This document shows, one piece after another, positions 33,715 through 40,864 of a DNA stretch of 62,394 bases; the stretch's first letter is position 1, and each line of letters opens with the position of its first letter. Under the pieces are notes generated by a model. The model did not search any database. It saw nothing but the letters and a program-made list of their open reading frames with translations, and had not been told where the DNA came from. A program made the position numbers and the translations under genes. Source of the DNA: a virus; IMG/VR virus record IMGVR_UViG_3300035681_000831, positions 1 through 62,394 of that record; one strand, given 5' to 3'.

Positions 33715-33786
33715 CTAAATAGTGTTAATGTCCGTCACGGAACGCCAATTCCTACGGACTCTAACGCTAATTGGGAGCGCCAGCCT
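33715..33786 (+). promoter_or_regulatory. Late promoter plus two-hairpin leader of the second HNH endonuclease
   Basis: CTAAATAG at 33715-33722 (predicted start near 33728). Hairpin 1: GTCCGT (33730-33735), CAC, GGAA, loop CGCCAA, TTCC, bulged T, ACGGAC (33754-33759). Then TCTA (33760-33763), hairpin 2 CGCT/AGCG with GGGAG, CAGC, and the ATG at 33787. Confidence 0.75.
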
Positions 33787-34407
33787 ATGACTATTTATCG
33801 TCGTATTTACGAACAGCGTTTTGGACCTATTCCTAAAGATGAGGATGGGAGAACCTATGACATCCATCATATTGACGGAAACCGTAAGAATAACGACCCA
33901 TCAAATTTAATTGCTCTAAGTATCAAAGAACATTATAAAGTCCATCATGATCAAGGAGATTATGGCGCAGCTTTGAGAATTATTGCACGTATGGAAGTCC
34001 CACCAGAATTACTATCAGAACTTGGTAGAAAGAATGTAGAAGATCAGGTTGCAAAAGGAATTCATCCCTTTCTTGGTGGCGAGGTTCAAAGAAAAAGCAA
34101 TATAAAAAGAATTGAAGAAGGAACTCACATTTTTCTAGAAGAGGGATTTTCTTCAAAATATAATAGGAAAAGAGTTGAAGAGGGAACGCACAATCTTTTA
34201 GGCGATAACAATCCAGTGCATAAAAAGATAGCAGCAGGAACCCATCATTTTCAGAATAAAGAATGGCACGAACAAAAGATGAAAAAGATTTTTGCTGAAG
34301 GTAAACATCCTTCACAAATAAAGAAATCTTGTCCTCATTGTGGAAATTTGTTTAGTGTGAATACTTTTAACAAACACGTAAACGCATGTAAGAGCAGGAG
34401 CGAATAA
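33787..34407 (+). CDS. HNH homing endonuclease
   Basis: 206 residues. YDIHHIDGNRKNN and EHYKVHHDQGDYGAALRI form the HNH core, closely parallel to the enzyme at 835-1530. The middle has GIHPF/GTHIFLEE/GTHNLLGD/GTHHFQNKEWHEQ repeats, and the C-terminus a CPHCG...FNKHVNAC zinc finger. The open frame extends up to 33694, but that part is the structured leader; 33787 gives the same N-terminus as the paralogues. The gene stops at the first base of the RNR start codon, in the same direction, unlike the other copies. Confidence 0.88.
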   Translation: MTIYRRIYEQRFGPIPKDEDGRTYDIHHIDGNRKNNDPSNLIALSIKEHYKVHHDQGDYGAALRIIARMEVPPELLSELGRKNVEDQVAKGIHPFLGGEVQRKSNIKRIEEGTHIFLEEGFSSKYNRKRVEEGTHNLLGDNNPVHKKIAAGTHHFQNKEWHEQKMKKIFAEGKHPSQIKKSCPHCGNLFSVNTFNKHVNACKSRSE

Positions 34408-36308
34408 TGGTAGATATGAATGTTTATCAACAGTACATTTACAAGTCTAGATATTCTAGATACTTACCGGAAAAGAACCGTAGAGAACATTGGGACGAAA
34501 CTGTTGATAGATACATTGACTTTATGGTTGATAAGATCAAAGAGAAACAGAATTACGAGATAGACGATAAGACTAAAAAAGAGTTACGTGATGCCATTTA
34601 TAATATGGAAGTCATGCCAAGTATGCGTAGTTTGATGACTGCTGGTAAGGCTCTTGATCGTGATAATGTTGCTGGTTATAACTGTTCATACCTACCAATT
34701 GACGATCCTAAAGCATTCGATGAAGCTATGTGCATTCTTATGAATGGCACAGGCGTTGGTTTCTCTGTCGAACGTCAGTATGTAAATAAGCTACCAGAAA
34801 TTCCAGATCATCTTTATGATTGTGATACAATGATCACAGTTCGTGATAGCAAGGAAGGTTGGGCAAAGGGATTACGTATGCTTATCTCATTGCTTTATGC
34901 TGGTGAAATTCCAAAGTGGGATCTAACTAATCTTCGTCCTGCTGGTGCACCACTAAAGGTGTTTGGTGGTCGTTCTTCTGGTCCAGAACCATTGAATGAT
35001 CTATTCAAGTTTGTTATTCGTATTTTCAAAAACGCACATGGTCGCAAACTGACTTCGCTAGAATGTCACGATATTATGTGTAAGATCGGCGAAGTTGTTG
35101 TCGTCGGAGGCGTACGTCGATCCGCAATGATTAGTTTATCTAATCTCTCTGACGACCGCATGCGTCACGCAAAAGCAGGACAGTGGTGGGAAGCAAATGT
35201 TCAAAGAGCTCTATCAAACAATTCAGCAGTGTATACCGAGAAGCCAGACGTTGGCCAGTTTATGGCAGAGTGGCTCGCAATCTACGAATCGAAGTCGGGC
35301 GAAAGAGGCATCTTCAGTAGAGACGCATCTCAAAGAGTGGCACGCAAGAACGGTAGAAGAGACCCATCGTTTGAATTCGGCACTAATCCCTGCTCTGAGA
35401 TTATCCTGCGACCTTATCAATTCTGTAACCTTACAGAAGTCGTTATACGAGAGTCTGATACTGAGAAAACACTTGCTAGAAAGATTAAAGTTGCAAGTAT
35501 ACTTGGTACTTTCCAGTCAACAATGACATACTTCCCATATCTACGTAAGATTTGGCAGAAGAATACAGAAGAAGAAAGACTACTTGGTGTTTCATTTACT
35601 GGCATTTATGATTGCCCGTTGATGAATGATTATAATGATCCAGAGCTACCTGCTCGTCTAGAACGTCTTCGTCAGGTTGCTATTGATACAAATAAGGAAT
35701 GGAGTGAGAAACTTGGTATTAATCAATCAGTCGCCATTACTTGCGTTAAGCCAAGTGGAACAGTCAGTCAATTGGTCCTTAGTCCTTCTGGTATTCATCC
35801 AGGTCATGATAGGCACTATATCCGCCGTGTTCGTAGCGACAACAAGGATCCCCTTACAAAGCATCTTATTGATGCTGGCGTTCCTCATGAGCCAGACGTT
35901 ACTAAACCTCATTCTACTACTGTGTTTAGTTTCCCAATGAGATTGCCTGATTCTTCAATCACAAGAGAGCATGTGTCAGCTATTGATCATCTAGAACTTT
36001 GGTTGAAGTATCAGCGTCATTGGTGTGAGCATAAGCCATCTGTTACTATTAATGTGACTGAAGACGAATGGCCACGTGTTGGTGCTTGGGTTTATGATCA
36101 CTTTGATGAAATGTCAGGTGTTTCGTTCCTACCTTATGATGGTGGAACTTATCGTCAGGCTCCATATGAAACCATTACCGAAGCCGATTACGAAGATCTA
36201 AATAAAAATATTCCAACCAAAGTTGATTGGGATGCTCTTGTTGAGATGGATGATAATGTTGAGGGCGTTCAGACACTAGCATGTACTTCGGGTAATTGCG
36301 AAATATGA
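34407..36308 (+). CDS. nrdJ: Adenosylcobalamin-dependent ribonucleotide reductase (class II)
   Basis: 633 residues. NCSYLPIDDPKAFDEAM and NGTGVGFSVERQ match the N-terminal part of class II enzymes; NPCSEIILRPYQFCNLTEVV (about 325-345) holds the active-site Cys and Glu; VKPSGTVSQL is the phosphate loop; the C-terminal ACTSGNC carries the redox cysteine pair. No NrdB-like subunit is present in the window, which fits a B12-dependent enzyme. It turns ribonucleotides into deoxyribonucleotides with no need for oxygen. A homing endonuclease gene is inserted directly before it. Confidence 0.9.
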   Translation: MVDMNVYQQYIYKSRYSRYLPEKNRREHWDETVDRYIDFMVDKIKEKQNYEIDDKTKKELRDAIYNMEVMPSMRSLMTAGKALDRDNVAGYNCSYLPIDDPKAFDEAMCILMNGTGVGFSVERQYVNKLPEIPDHLYDCDTMITVRDSKEGWAKGLRMLISLLYAGEIPKWDLTNLRPAGAPLKVFGGRSSGPEPLNDLFKFVIRIFKNAHGRKLTSLECHDIMCKIGEVVVVGGVRRSAMISLSNLSDDRMRHAKAGQWWEANVQRALSNNSAVYTEKPDVGQFMAEWLAIYESKSGERGIFSRDASQRVARKNGRRDPSFEFGTNPCSEIILRPYQFCNLTEVVIRESDTEKTLARKIKVASILGTFQSTMTYFPYLRKIWQKNTEEERLLGVSFTGIYDCPLMNDYNDPELPARLERLRQVAIDTNKEWSEKLGINQSVAITCVKPSGTVSQLVLSPSGIHPGHDRHYIRRVRSDNKDPLTKHLIDAGVPHEPDVTKPHSTTVFSFPMRLPDSSITREHVSAIDHLELWLKYQRHWCEHKPSVTINVTEDEWPRVGAWVYDHFDEMSGVSFLPYDGGTYRQAPYETITEADYEDLNKNIPTKVDWDALVEMDDNVEGVQTLACTSGNCEI

Positions 36309-36517
36309 TAGATGAAAAATGGGAAACTAAGAATGTTAATAAAATAGAAAAACAATTCTTAGCTTCTCAAGAAGATAGAAATAAAAGAATAGAGATTTGC
36401 GAGGCGTGCGAACATCTACATCGATGGAAATATTGTAAATTATGTTGGTGTTATATGCCTCTCAAAACTCACATTATTAATTCAAGTTGCCCAATGGGTA
36501 AATGGAGTCCAGTATAA
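36305..36517 (+). CDS. Cys-rich zinc-binding small protein (DUF6171-like)
   Basis: 70 residues from ATG 36305, overlapping the RNR stop. CEACEHLHRWKYCKLCWCYM followed by a distal Cys in SSCPMGKW fits a zinc ribbon family found in T4-like phages. Function unknown. Confidence 0.7.
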   Translation: MIDEKWETKNVNKIEKQFLASQEDRNKRIEICEACEHLHRWKYCKLCWCYMPLKTHIINSSCPMGKWSPV

Positions 36518-36538
36518 AACAATAAAAAGGATTAATAA

Positions 36539-36724
36539 ATGAAGATAGACGCAGAATTATTCGATCTTTGTAGGGAATTTATTAAAGAAAACCAAATTGG
36601 TTGTGAAGAAGATATATACCAAACAGACCAGGTGGCCGAAAATTCTTTAGAATTTATTGAATCAATCTGTGAATTGCTAGGTTATTACGAAGAAGATGAA
36701 GTAGAAGAATACGAAGAGGACTAA
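36539..36724 (+). CDS. Acidic hypothetical protein, 61 aa
   Basis: Starts after AAAAGGATTAATAA. Strongly acidic at the C-terminus (YYEEDEVEEYEED), like DNA-mimic or metal-binding tails. No recognised domain. Confidence 0.55.
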   Translation: MKIDAELFDLCREFIKENQIGCEEDIYQTDQVAENSLEFIESICELLGYYEEDEVEEYEED

Positions 36725-36747
36725 ATATCCCGAAGGAGATTCGGGAT
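36721..36747 (+). promoter_or_regulatory. Late promoter overlapping a hairpin that hides ribosome site and start codon
   Basis: CTAAATAT at 36721-36728; predicted start near 36734. A perfect hairpin ATCCCGAA (36727-36734) / TTCGGGAT (36740-36747) has GGAGA as its loop and pairs the first bases of the ATG at 36746. Late transcripts would lack the 5' arm. Confidence 0.65.
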
Positions 36748-37150
36748 GTGGACATATAAAGGTGAGATTGTAGAAGATATTGGTAATTATATTGGATTCG
36801 TCTATATAATTACCAATCTTCGCACCGAAAGAAAATATATCGGTAAGAAGAATTTTTATTTCTCAAAAACAAAACAGCTCAAAGGTAAGAAAAAGAAGTA
36901 CAAAGTAGAATCTGATTGGAAAGACTACTTTGGTTCTAACGAAGAGCTAAATCATCACGTAAATATATTTGGCCAAGATTGTTTTAGAAGAGAGATCCTT
37001 CGGTTCTGTTCTTCTAAGGGAGAGATGTCGTATTTCGAAGCAAAGTATCAGTTTCAATACGATGTTCTTGAATCAGATCAATACTATAATAGTTGGATCT
37101 CTTGTAAGATCCACAAGAAACATTTGACTTTTTTGAAGAAAAAGGTATAA
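36746..37150 (+). CDS. GIY-YIG family protein (Seg-like)
   Basis: 134 residues. GFVYIITNLRTERKYIGKKNFYF is the GIY-YIG core, followed by ESDWKDYFGSNEEL, the RREILRFC Arg motif, and a Glu in MSYFEAKYQF. This compact form without NUMOD repeats is conserved as a single gene in T4-like phages and may be an endonuclease with a house-keeping role. It starts within the hairpin described at 36721. Confidence 0.8.
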   Translation: MWTYKGEIVEDIGNYIGFVYIITNLRTERKYIGKKNFYFSKTKQLKGKKKKYKVESDWKDYFGSNEELNHHVNIFGQDCFRREILRFCSSKGEMSYFEAKYQFQYDVLESDQYYNSWISCKIHKKHLTFLKKKV

Positions 37151-37151
37151 T
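37124..37151 (+). promoter_or_regulatory. Sigma-70-like promoter
   Basis: TTGACT (37124-37129), 16-base spacer, TATAAT (37146-37151) with GG before the box. It lies across the stop of the GIY-YIG gene. Confidence 0.75.
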
Positions 37152-37166
37152 ATGAATATGCCTTGA

Positions 37167-37313
37167 CCTTCTCCTAAATTCACTGGAAAGGGTTCTAGGT
37201 GGTACACTAATGGTAATGTAGATAAAATGTGCTATTCAGATAATGTTCCAGAAGGGTATTATTTGGGTAGATCGAAAAACAGAAAGGAGAAATCCATTGA
37301 GTTGGCCCCATAA
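37167..37313 (+). pseudogene. Fragment of a homing-endonuclease-type C-terminal domain
   Basis: This stretch reads without stops after a TGA at 37164 and contains GKGSRWYTNGNVDKM and DNVPEGYYLGRSKNRK. The W-Y-x-N-G...P-E-G-x-x-x-G-R pattern ends many phage HNH and GIY-YIG endonucleases. It has no start codon apart from an internal ATG, so it is most likely a remnant. Its 3' end overlaps the basic mini-gene at 37297 in another frame. Confidence 0.5.
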
Positions 37314-37395
37314 AAATAGACCCCGTAAGGGTCGTAGAAAGATCGGTTCAGCTAAACGTAAAGCACGTCGTTTGAAGGGTCGTAAGCGTAAGTAA
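37297..37395 (+). CDS. Very basic mini-protein, 32 aa
   Basis: TTG start at 37297 with AAAGGAG six bases upstream. The product starts MSWPHKNRPRKGRRK and has 17 Lys or Arg in 32 residues, with no acidic residue. It should bind nucleic acid or acidic protein. Similar tiny basic proteins occur in phage heads and as host-directed factors. Coding is supported by the strong ribosome site; the nearby secreted-protein gene follows 24 bases later. Confidence 0.55.
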   Translation: MSWPHKNRPRKGRRKIGSAKRKARRLKGRKRK

Positions 37396-37419
37396 TTTAA
37401 TCAAGAAAGGTGAATAAGT

Positions 37420-37707
37420 ATGAATAAGTTTTTTCTATCAGCAGCAATCGTTCTCGGTCTAACAGTTTCTGCATCCGCACTAACAACTCTAGACGAGACT
37501 CACAACGGTAAGACTGTTGCTGTTCCTGGTGCTACCAAGAGCAATGGCGTTTATGCACCAGCCGCACAGTATACCCCACACGGTCTAGTTGTGACTGCTC
37601 CTCCAGGCGCTGACGTTGATGTTGATAACGACGGTAGCGATATTTCTATTGATATTACCCCAAAGGGTAAGCAGGGTCTTCTTGGCCTTGGTGTTCTAGG
37701 ACTATAA
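37420..37707 (+). CDS. Secreted hypothetical protein, 95 aa
   Basis: MNKFFLSAAIVLGLTVSASA is a Sec signal peptide cleaved after ASA, so the mature protein of about 75 residues should be periplasmic. It has an acidic DVDVDNDGSDISID strand region and a GLLGLGVLGL hydrophobic end. AAAGGTG upstream. First of three exported proteins in this stretch. Function unknown. Confidence 0.65.
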   Translation: MNKFFLSAAIVLGLTVSASALTTLDETHNGKTVAVPGATKSNGVYAPAAQYTPHGLVVTAPPGADVDVDNDGSDISIDITPKGKQGLLGLGVLGL

Positions 37708-37710
37708 GAA

Positions 37711-38169
37711 ATGCGTAAGCTGGATCTGGACGAAGTAAAAGAATTTATTGTCAATACATCATTGTCAACCAAAATCTATATTGGTTCAGATTCAGCACGC
37801 TATCGTAAGGGTGAAGCGTGGTATGCTGAATACTGCACTGTAATTGTGATTCATTACGATGGTAATCGTGGTTGTAAAGTTTTTGGTCAACTAGAATCTG
37901 AAAGAGATTATGATCAGAAGAAGGATAAGCCACGTATGCGCTTGATGAATGAAGTTATGCGCACAGCACAGATGTATTTGGATCTCGAAGAAGTAATTGG
38001 TTGTCGAGACGTTCAGATCCATCTGGACATCAACCCTGACGAGAAGCATGGTTCTTCATGCGTAATCTCAGAGGCAGTTGGCTATATTAAGGGATTTTGT
38101 AACGTAGTACCTTTCGTAAAGCCCAACGCTTTCGCCGCCAGTATAGCAGCCGATCGTTTATTGGCGTAA
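37711..38169 (+). CDS. RNase H-like YkuK/DUF458 family protein
   Basis: 152 residues. TKIYIGSDSARYR, then YCTVIVIHYDGNRGCKVFG and IHLDINPDEKHGSS, and KPNAFAASIAADRLL match the DUF458 (YkuK) family, predicted to have an RNase H fold with Asp residues in the first strand and near the C-terminus. Possible RNA or DNA nuclease; activity unproven. Begins three bases after the upstream secreted protein. Confidence 0.7.
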   Translation: MRKLDLDEVKEFIVNTSLSTKIYIGSDSARYRKGEAWYAEYCTVIVIHYDGNRGCKVFGQLESERDYDQKKDKPRMRLMNEVMRTAQMYLDLEEVIGCRDVQIHLDINPDEKHGSSCVISEAVGYIKGFCNVVPFVKPNAFAASIAADRLLA

Positions 38170-38178
38170 ATTAAAAGA

Positions 38179-38254
38179 GGGGGTAGAGCCAGCTGGGACG
38201 GCCATCTGCTCATAACAGATTTATGACCAGGTTCGATTCCTGGTGCCCCTACCA
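38179..38254 (+). tRNA. tRNA with CAT anticodon (Met or Ile2), lone plus-strand copy
   Basis: 76 bases including an encoded CCA. Acceptor GGGGGTA/TGCCCCT (with G1-T72), D-stem GCC/GGC, anticodon stem ATCTG/CAGAT with loop CTCATAA, T-stem CCAGG/CCTGG and loop TTCGATT. It lacks the three G-C pairs of initiator tRNA, so it is an elongator Met or a lysidine-modified Ile tRNA. It lies between a nuclease-like gene and a secreted protein gene, far from the tRNA cluster. Confidence 0.9.
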
Positions 38255-38275
38255 TTTATCATGAAAGGAAATTAC

Positions 38276-38704
38276 GTGAATCGTTTGTTGTCTGTTGTTT
38301 TAATTTCAACGGCGTATGCTGTTACATGTACGCCTGTGCAGGCCAATTTTTTGGAGGATCTATTCCGGCCATTTTCTGCACAGCCTTCCCAGCATACCCA
38401 TAACACTAAGCATTCCAAGCATATAAATAATTATTCCACTGGTGGCGGACACAACGCCTCGTGGTATAACGACCGGAGCGGACGGACAGCATCCGGTATG
38501 CGTCACCATTATGGTGTTGCGCATAGAACCTTACCATTTGGAACAACGGTTTGTATCCACAACCCGTCAAATGGTAGGCAAGTAGAAGCCGTTGTAACCG
38601 ATAGAGGGCCATTCGTCAGAGGAAGAACAATTGACGTTAATCAAAACGTGGCTCGTGCTCTAGGTTTCTCAGGAACCGCACATTTAAATTACCATCCGTG
38701 TTAA
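38276..38704 (+). CDS. Secreted RlpA-like double-psi beta-barrel protein
   Basis: 142 residues from GTG 38276 (AAAGGA six bases before). MNRLLSVVLISTAYAVTCTP...QA is a signal peptide. The mature part has ASWYNDRSGRTASGM, AHRTLPFGTTVCIHNPSNGR and TDRGPFVRGRTIDVNQNVARALG, the full RlpA/DPBB signature. RlpA proteins bind or cut peptidoglycan glycan strands at the septum. In a phage this could assist wall remodelling or lysis from the periplasm. An upstream ATG at 38261 would add five residues. Confidence 0.85.
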   Translation: MNRLLSVVLISTAYAVTCTPVQANFLEDLFRPFSAQPSQHTHNTKHSKHINNYSTGGGHNASWYNDRSGRTASGMRHHYGVAHRTLPFGTTVCIHNPSNGRQVEAVVTDRGPFVRGRTIDVNQNVARALGFSGTAHLNYHPC

Positions 38705-38740
38705 GAGTCGGTTGCACACAACAGAAAGGTAAATCCCAAA

Positions 38741-39286
38741 ATGAAGAAGATTATTCTAGCTGCGATGACCGCAGTGGCTATGTTTGCATTCGCTGACGTA
38801 GCATCTGCACGTCCTCACGGCAAACATAGTCAGTATTCAGCAAACTACGAAGTTGAAGAACCAAATCTCCTAGATCAAATTCTAGGTGGATCTGACGCCA
38901 ACTGGAGCGTGTCTCCTGTTATCAAGTTTAAAAACAAGAAGCAGGCTCGCTCGTATTACAAGCAAAGAGAAGCAACTTATCGTTTCGATCAGGCTGATGA
39001 ATCATACACAGGTGGTTCAATCGTAGCACTTGGTCGTGAGTTGCAGCATGCTGGATTCCGTGTTTCTGAACACCCAGCATTCGGAGGCGTTCATCACGTT
39101 CACGCACATCATTCTGCGCATTACTCTGGTAATGCTATTGACATTAACGTAGGACGTGGTGTGTATGAAGCCCGCTCAGGATATGCAGGTCGTTTTGATC
39201 GTTTAGCATCTAACCTAAGAGCAGAAGGTTATACTGTTCTATGGCGAACTGCTGGTCATTACAACCATATGCACGTACAGAGATAA
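38741..39286 (+). CDS. Secreted M15-like peptidase
   Basis: 181 residues with a clear signal peptide (MKKIILAAMTAVAMFAF... ASA). The C-terminal part has HHSAHYSGNAIDINVG and then GHYNHMHVQR, an H...D...HxH arrangement like M15 D,D-carboxypeptidases. GGSIVALGRELQHAGFRVSE precedes it. A second peptidoglycan peptidase beside RlpA points to a periplasmic wall-attack module distinct from the cytoplasmic M15 enzyme at 4978. Confidence 0.72.
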   Translation: MKKIILAAMTAVAMFAFADVASARPHGKHSQYSANYEVEEPNLLDQILGGSDANWSVSPVIKFKNKKQARSYYKQREATYRFDQADESYTGGSIVALGRELQHAGFRVSEHPAFGGVHHVHAHHSAHYSGNAIDINVGRGVYEARSGYAGRFDRLASNLRAEGYTVLWRTAGHYNHMHVQR

Positions 39287-39297
39287 TATAAGTATAA

Positions 39298-39325
39298 GGG
39301 AGGCAATGTCCGTGCCTCCCTTTTT
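39298..39325 (+). terminator. Rho-independent terminator
   Basis: GGGAGGCA-ATGTCCG-TGCCTCCC followed by five T, closing the secreted-protein block. The next gene starts 4-16 bases later. Confidence 0.85.
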
Positions 39326-39340
39326 ATCATGGAGGCAAAC

Positions 39341-39907
39341 TTGAACATAGAAAAAGAGGATAAGAACATAGATATCCCCAATATTGAAGATCATCACTAC
39401 TATCTATTCAACTCAACTTTTGATGCGAGTTCTACCGGAGATGCGTTAAGATTTATTCTTGCTCGTAACCTAATGAAAAAAGATCGCCCCAAGTTTATGA
39501 AGTTTATCATTAACTCTCCTGGCGGCGAAGTTCCCTCAGCCTTTGCTCTTATTGATACAATCAAAGGTTCTAAAATCCCGGTGTATATGTATGGACTTGG
39601 TGAAATTGCTTCTTGTGGTCTACTTACGTTTATGGCGGGACAAAAAGGACATCGTTACGTTACCCGAAACACTGCAATCTTATCTCATCAGTTTTCGTGG
39701 GGAACGATTGGTAAAGAGCATGAACTGCATGCATCAGTAAAAGAATTTAATAATACGAGCCAGCGCATTATAGACCATTATAAAAAATGTACTGGCCAAA
39801 CAGAAGCAGTTATTAAAAAGTATTTGCTACCACCAGAAGATGTTTGGTTGACGCCCAAGGAGGCAGTGAAGTATGGCATCGCAGACCAGATTGTGGATTT
39901 TTATTGA
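39341..39907 (+). CDS. clpP: ClpP-like serine protease
   Basis: 188 residues from TTG 39341 with GGAGG five bases upstream; ATG 39329 is possible but has the ribosome site inside the frame. FIINSPGGEVPSAFALIDTI, GEIASCG with the catalytic Ser, and SHQFSWG with the catalytic His match ClpP; the Asp lies near WLTPKEAVKYGIAD. ClpP works with AAA+ unfoldases; in phages relatives also act in head maturation or host takeover. No ClpX/ClpA is in the window. Confidence 0.85.
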   Translation: MNIEKEDKNIDIPNIEDHHYYLFNSTFDASSTGDALRFILARNLMKKDRPKFMKFIINSPGGEVPSAFALIDTIKGSKIPVYMYGLGEIASCGLLTFMAGQKGHRYVTRNTAILSHQFSWGTIGKEHELHASVKEFNNTSQRIIDHYKKCTGQTEAVIKKYLLPPEDVWLTPKEAVKYGIADQIVDFY

Positions 39908-40112
39908 GTGGGCTGCAACAATAACATTAATTGTTGCTGTTGCGCTTACATCATGGAACGTTTATCCAGCTAACATATATATGAGTGCAGTTGGTAATTT
40001 CCTTTGGTTGCTTATGGCATTGCATTGGAAGAAACTTTCCTTAATCATCATCCAGGCTTTTATATTAATACTATACCTTGCTGGTGTGGTTAATTTTTTC
40101 ATGGGAGTATAA
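39873..40112 (+). CDS. Small integral membrane protein, 79 aa (DUF6552-like)
   Basis: Two or three hydrophobic helices: WAATITLIVAVALTSW, AVGNFLWLLMALHW and LIIIQAFILILYLAGVVNFF. The E-W-A-A-T...N-x-Y-P-x-N pattern resembles a family I know from alphaproteobacteria and their phages. It could be a holin but this is not shown. Overlaps the ClpP gene by 35 bases. Confidence 0.6.
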   Translation: MASQTRLWIFIEWAATITLIVAVALTSWNVYPANIYMSAVGNFLWLLMALHWKKLSLIIIQAFILILYLAGVVNFFMGV

Positions 40113-40113
40113 T

Positions 40114-40815
40114 ATGGCAATTATTCGTTTTTCTACCGAGGAAGTTTTCGGTACAGATTCACAAGAATATGAAATTCTAACACATGCGGTATCTAAGGTT
40201 GGTAACACACCAGGAGCAATCGTAGAGATTGGTACTCGTCGTGGTGGTTCTGCTAAGATGATTATTGATGTGTTGGCTGAGAATGGTAACACTGATCGTT
40301 CAATGTTTTGTATTGATCCTTATGGTAATATTGAGATTGAATGCACCAACCTTAATATGACAATTCATAACCCTGACCGTGTAATCGAAGGCGATAAGCA
40401 GTCTAAGGAACTAACTTCTCCTCAGCGTTTTGATTATGATAACACAATGCGTAACCGCACTATCCCTTCGCTCTATTTCTATGCTTATAACGCTGGTCTA
40501 AACTTCTCATTCTTTTGTCTAGAAGATCATGAGTTCTTTAAGCGTTATGGCGATGGTGTTCCTGTCTATGATGAATACAAGAAGCTAGAGAACGAATATG
40601 CTTTTGTATTCTTTGATGGCCCTCATGACAATGAGACTTTACATGTCGAATGCGACTTCTTCGTGCAGCGTGCACCAGTTGGCGCCGTTTATGTATTTGA
40701 CGATATCTGGATGTATGATCATGATGGTATCGTAGAGAACACTTACCTATTCCCTAATGGGTTTGAAGTTCTTGGGAAGAGCAACATCAAAGCGTCTTAC
40801 ATTAAGACGAAGTAA
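40114..40815 (+). CDS. SAM-dependent methyltransferase (MethylTransf_24-like)
   Basis: 233 residues from ATG 40114. AIVEIGTRRGGSAKMIID is the SAM-binding loop, FCIDPYG follows strand 2, and YAFVFFDGPHDNETLHVECDFF and GAVYVFDDIW match the C-terminal strands of this class, often used on sugars or small metabolites. No neighbour gives its substrate, but the sugar operon 2 kb away is a natural candidate. Confidence 0.75.
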   Translation: MAIIRFSTEEVFGTDSQEYEILTHAVSKVGNTPGAIVEIGTRRGGSAKMIIDVLAENGNTDRSMFCIDPYGNIEIECTNLNMTIHNPDRVIEGDKQSKELTSPQRFDYDNTMRNRTIPSLYFYAYNAGLNFSFFCLEDHEFFKRYGDGVPVYDEYKKLENEYAFVFFDGPHDNETLHVECDFFVQRAPVGAVYVFDDIWMYDHDGIVENTYLFPNGFEVLGKSNIKASYIKTK

Positions 40816-40820
40816 TATAC

Positions 40821-40863
40821 GTTCCTCCGGAATATAAATAATGATACAACATTCCGGAGGAAC
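40821..40863 (+). promoter_or_regulatory. Late promoter inside a hairpin that sequesters the ribosome site
   Basis: A perfect 13-pair hairpin GTTCCTCCGGAAT (40821-40833) / ATTCCGGAGGAAC (40851-40863). The 3' arm contains the GGAGG for ATG 40865. TATAAATA (40833-40840) lies at the top of the 5' arm and loop, with the predicted start near 40846 in the loop. Late mRNA would therefore lack the 5' arm. Confidence 0.85.
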
Positions 40864-40864
40864 C

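Noticed and set aside
33694-33786. N-terminal extension of the second HNH endonuclease
   Set aside because: This stretch is the structured leader; the paralogues begin at the equivalent of 33787.
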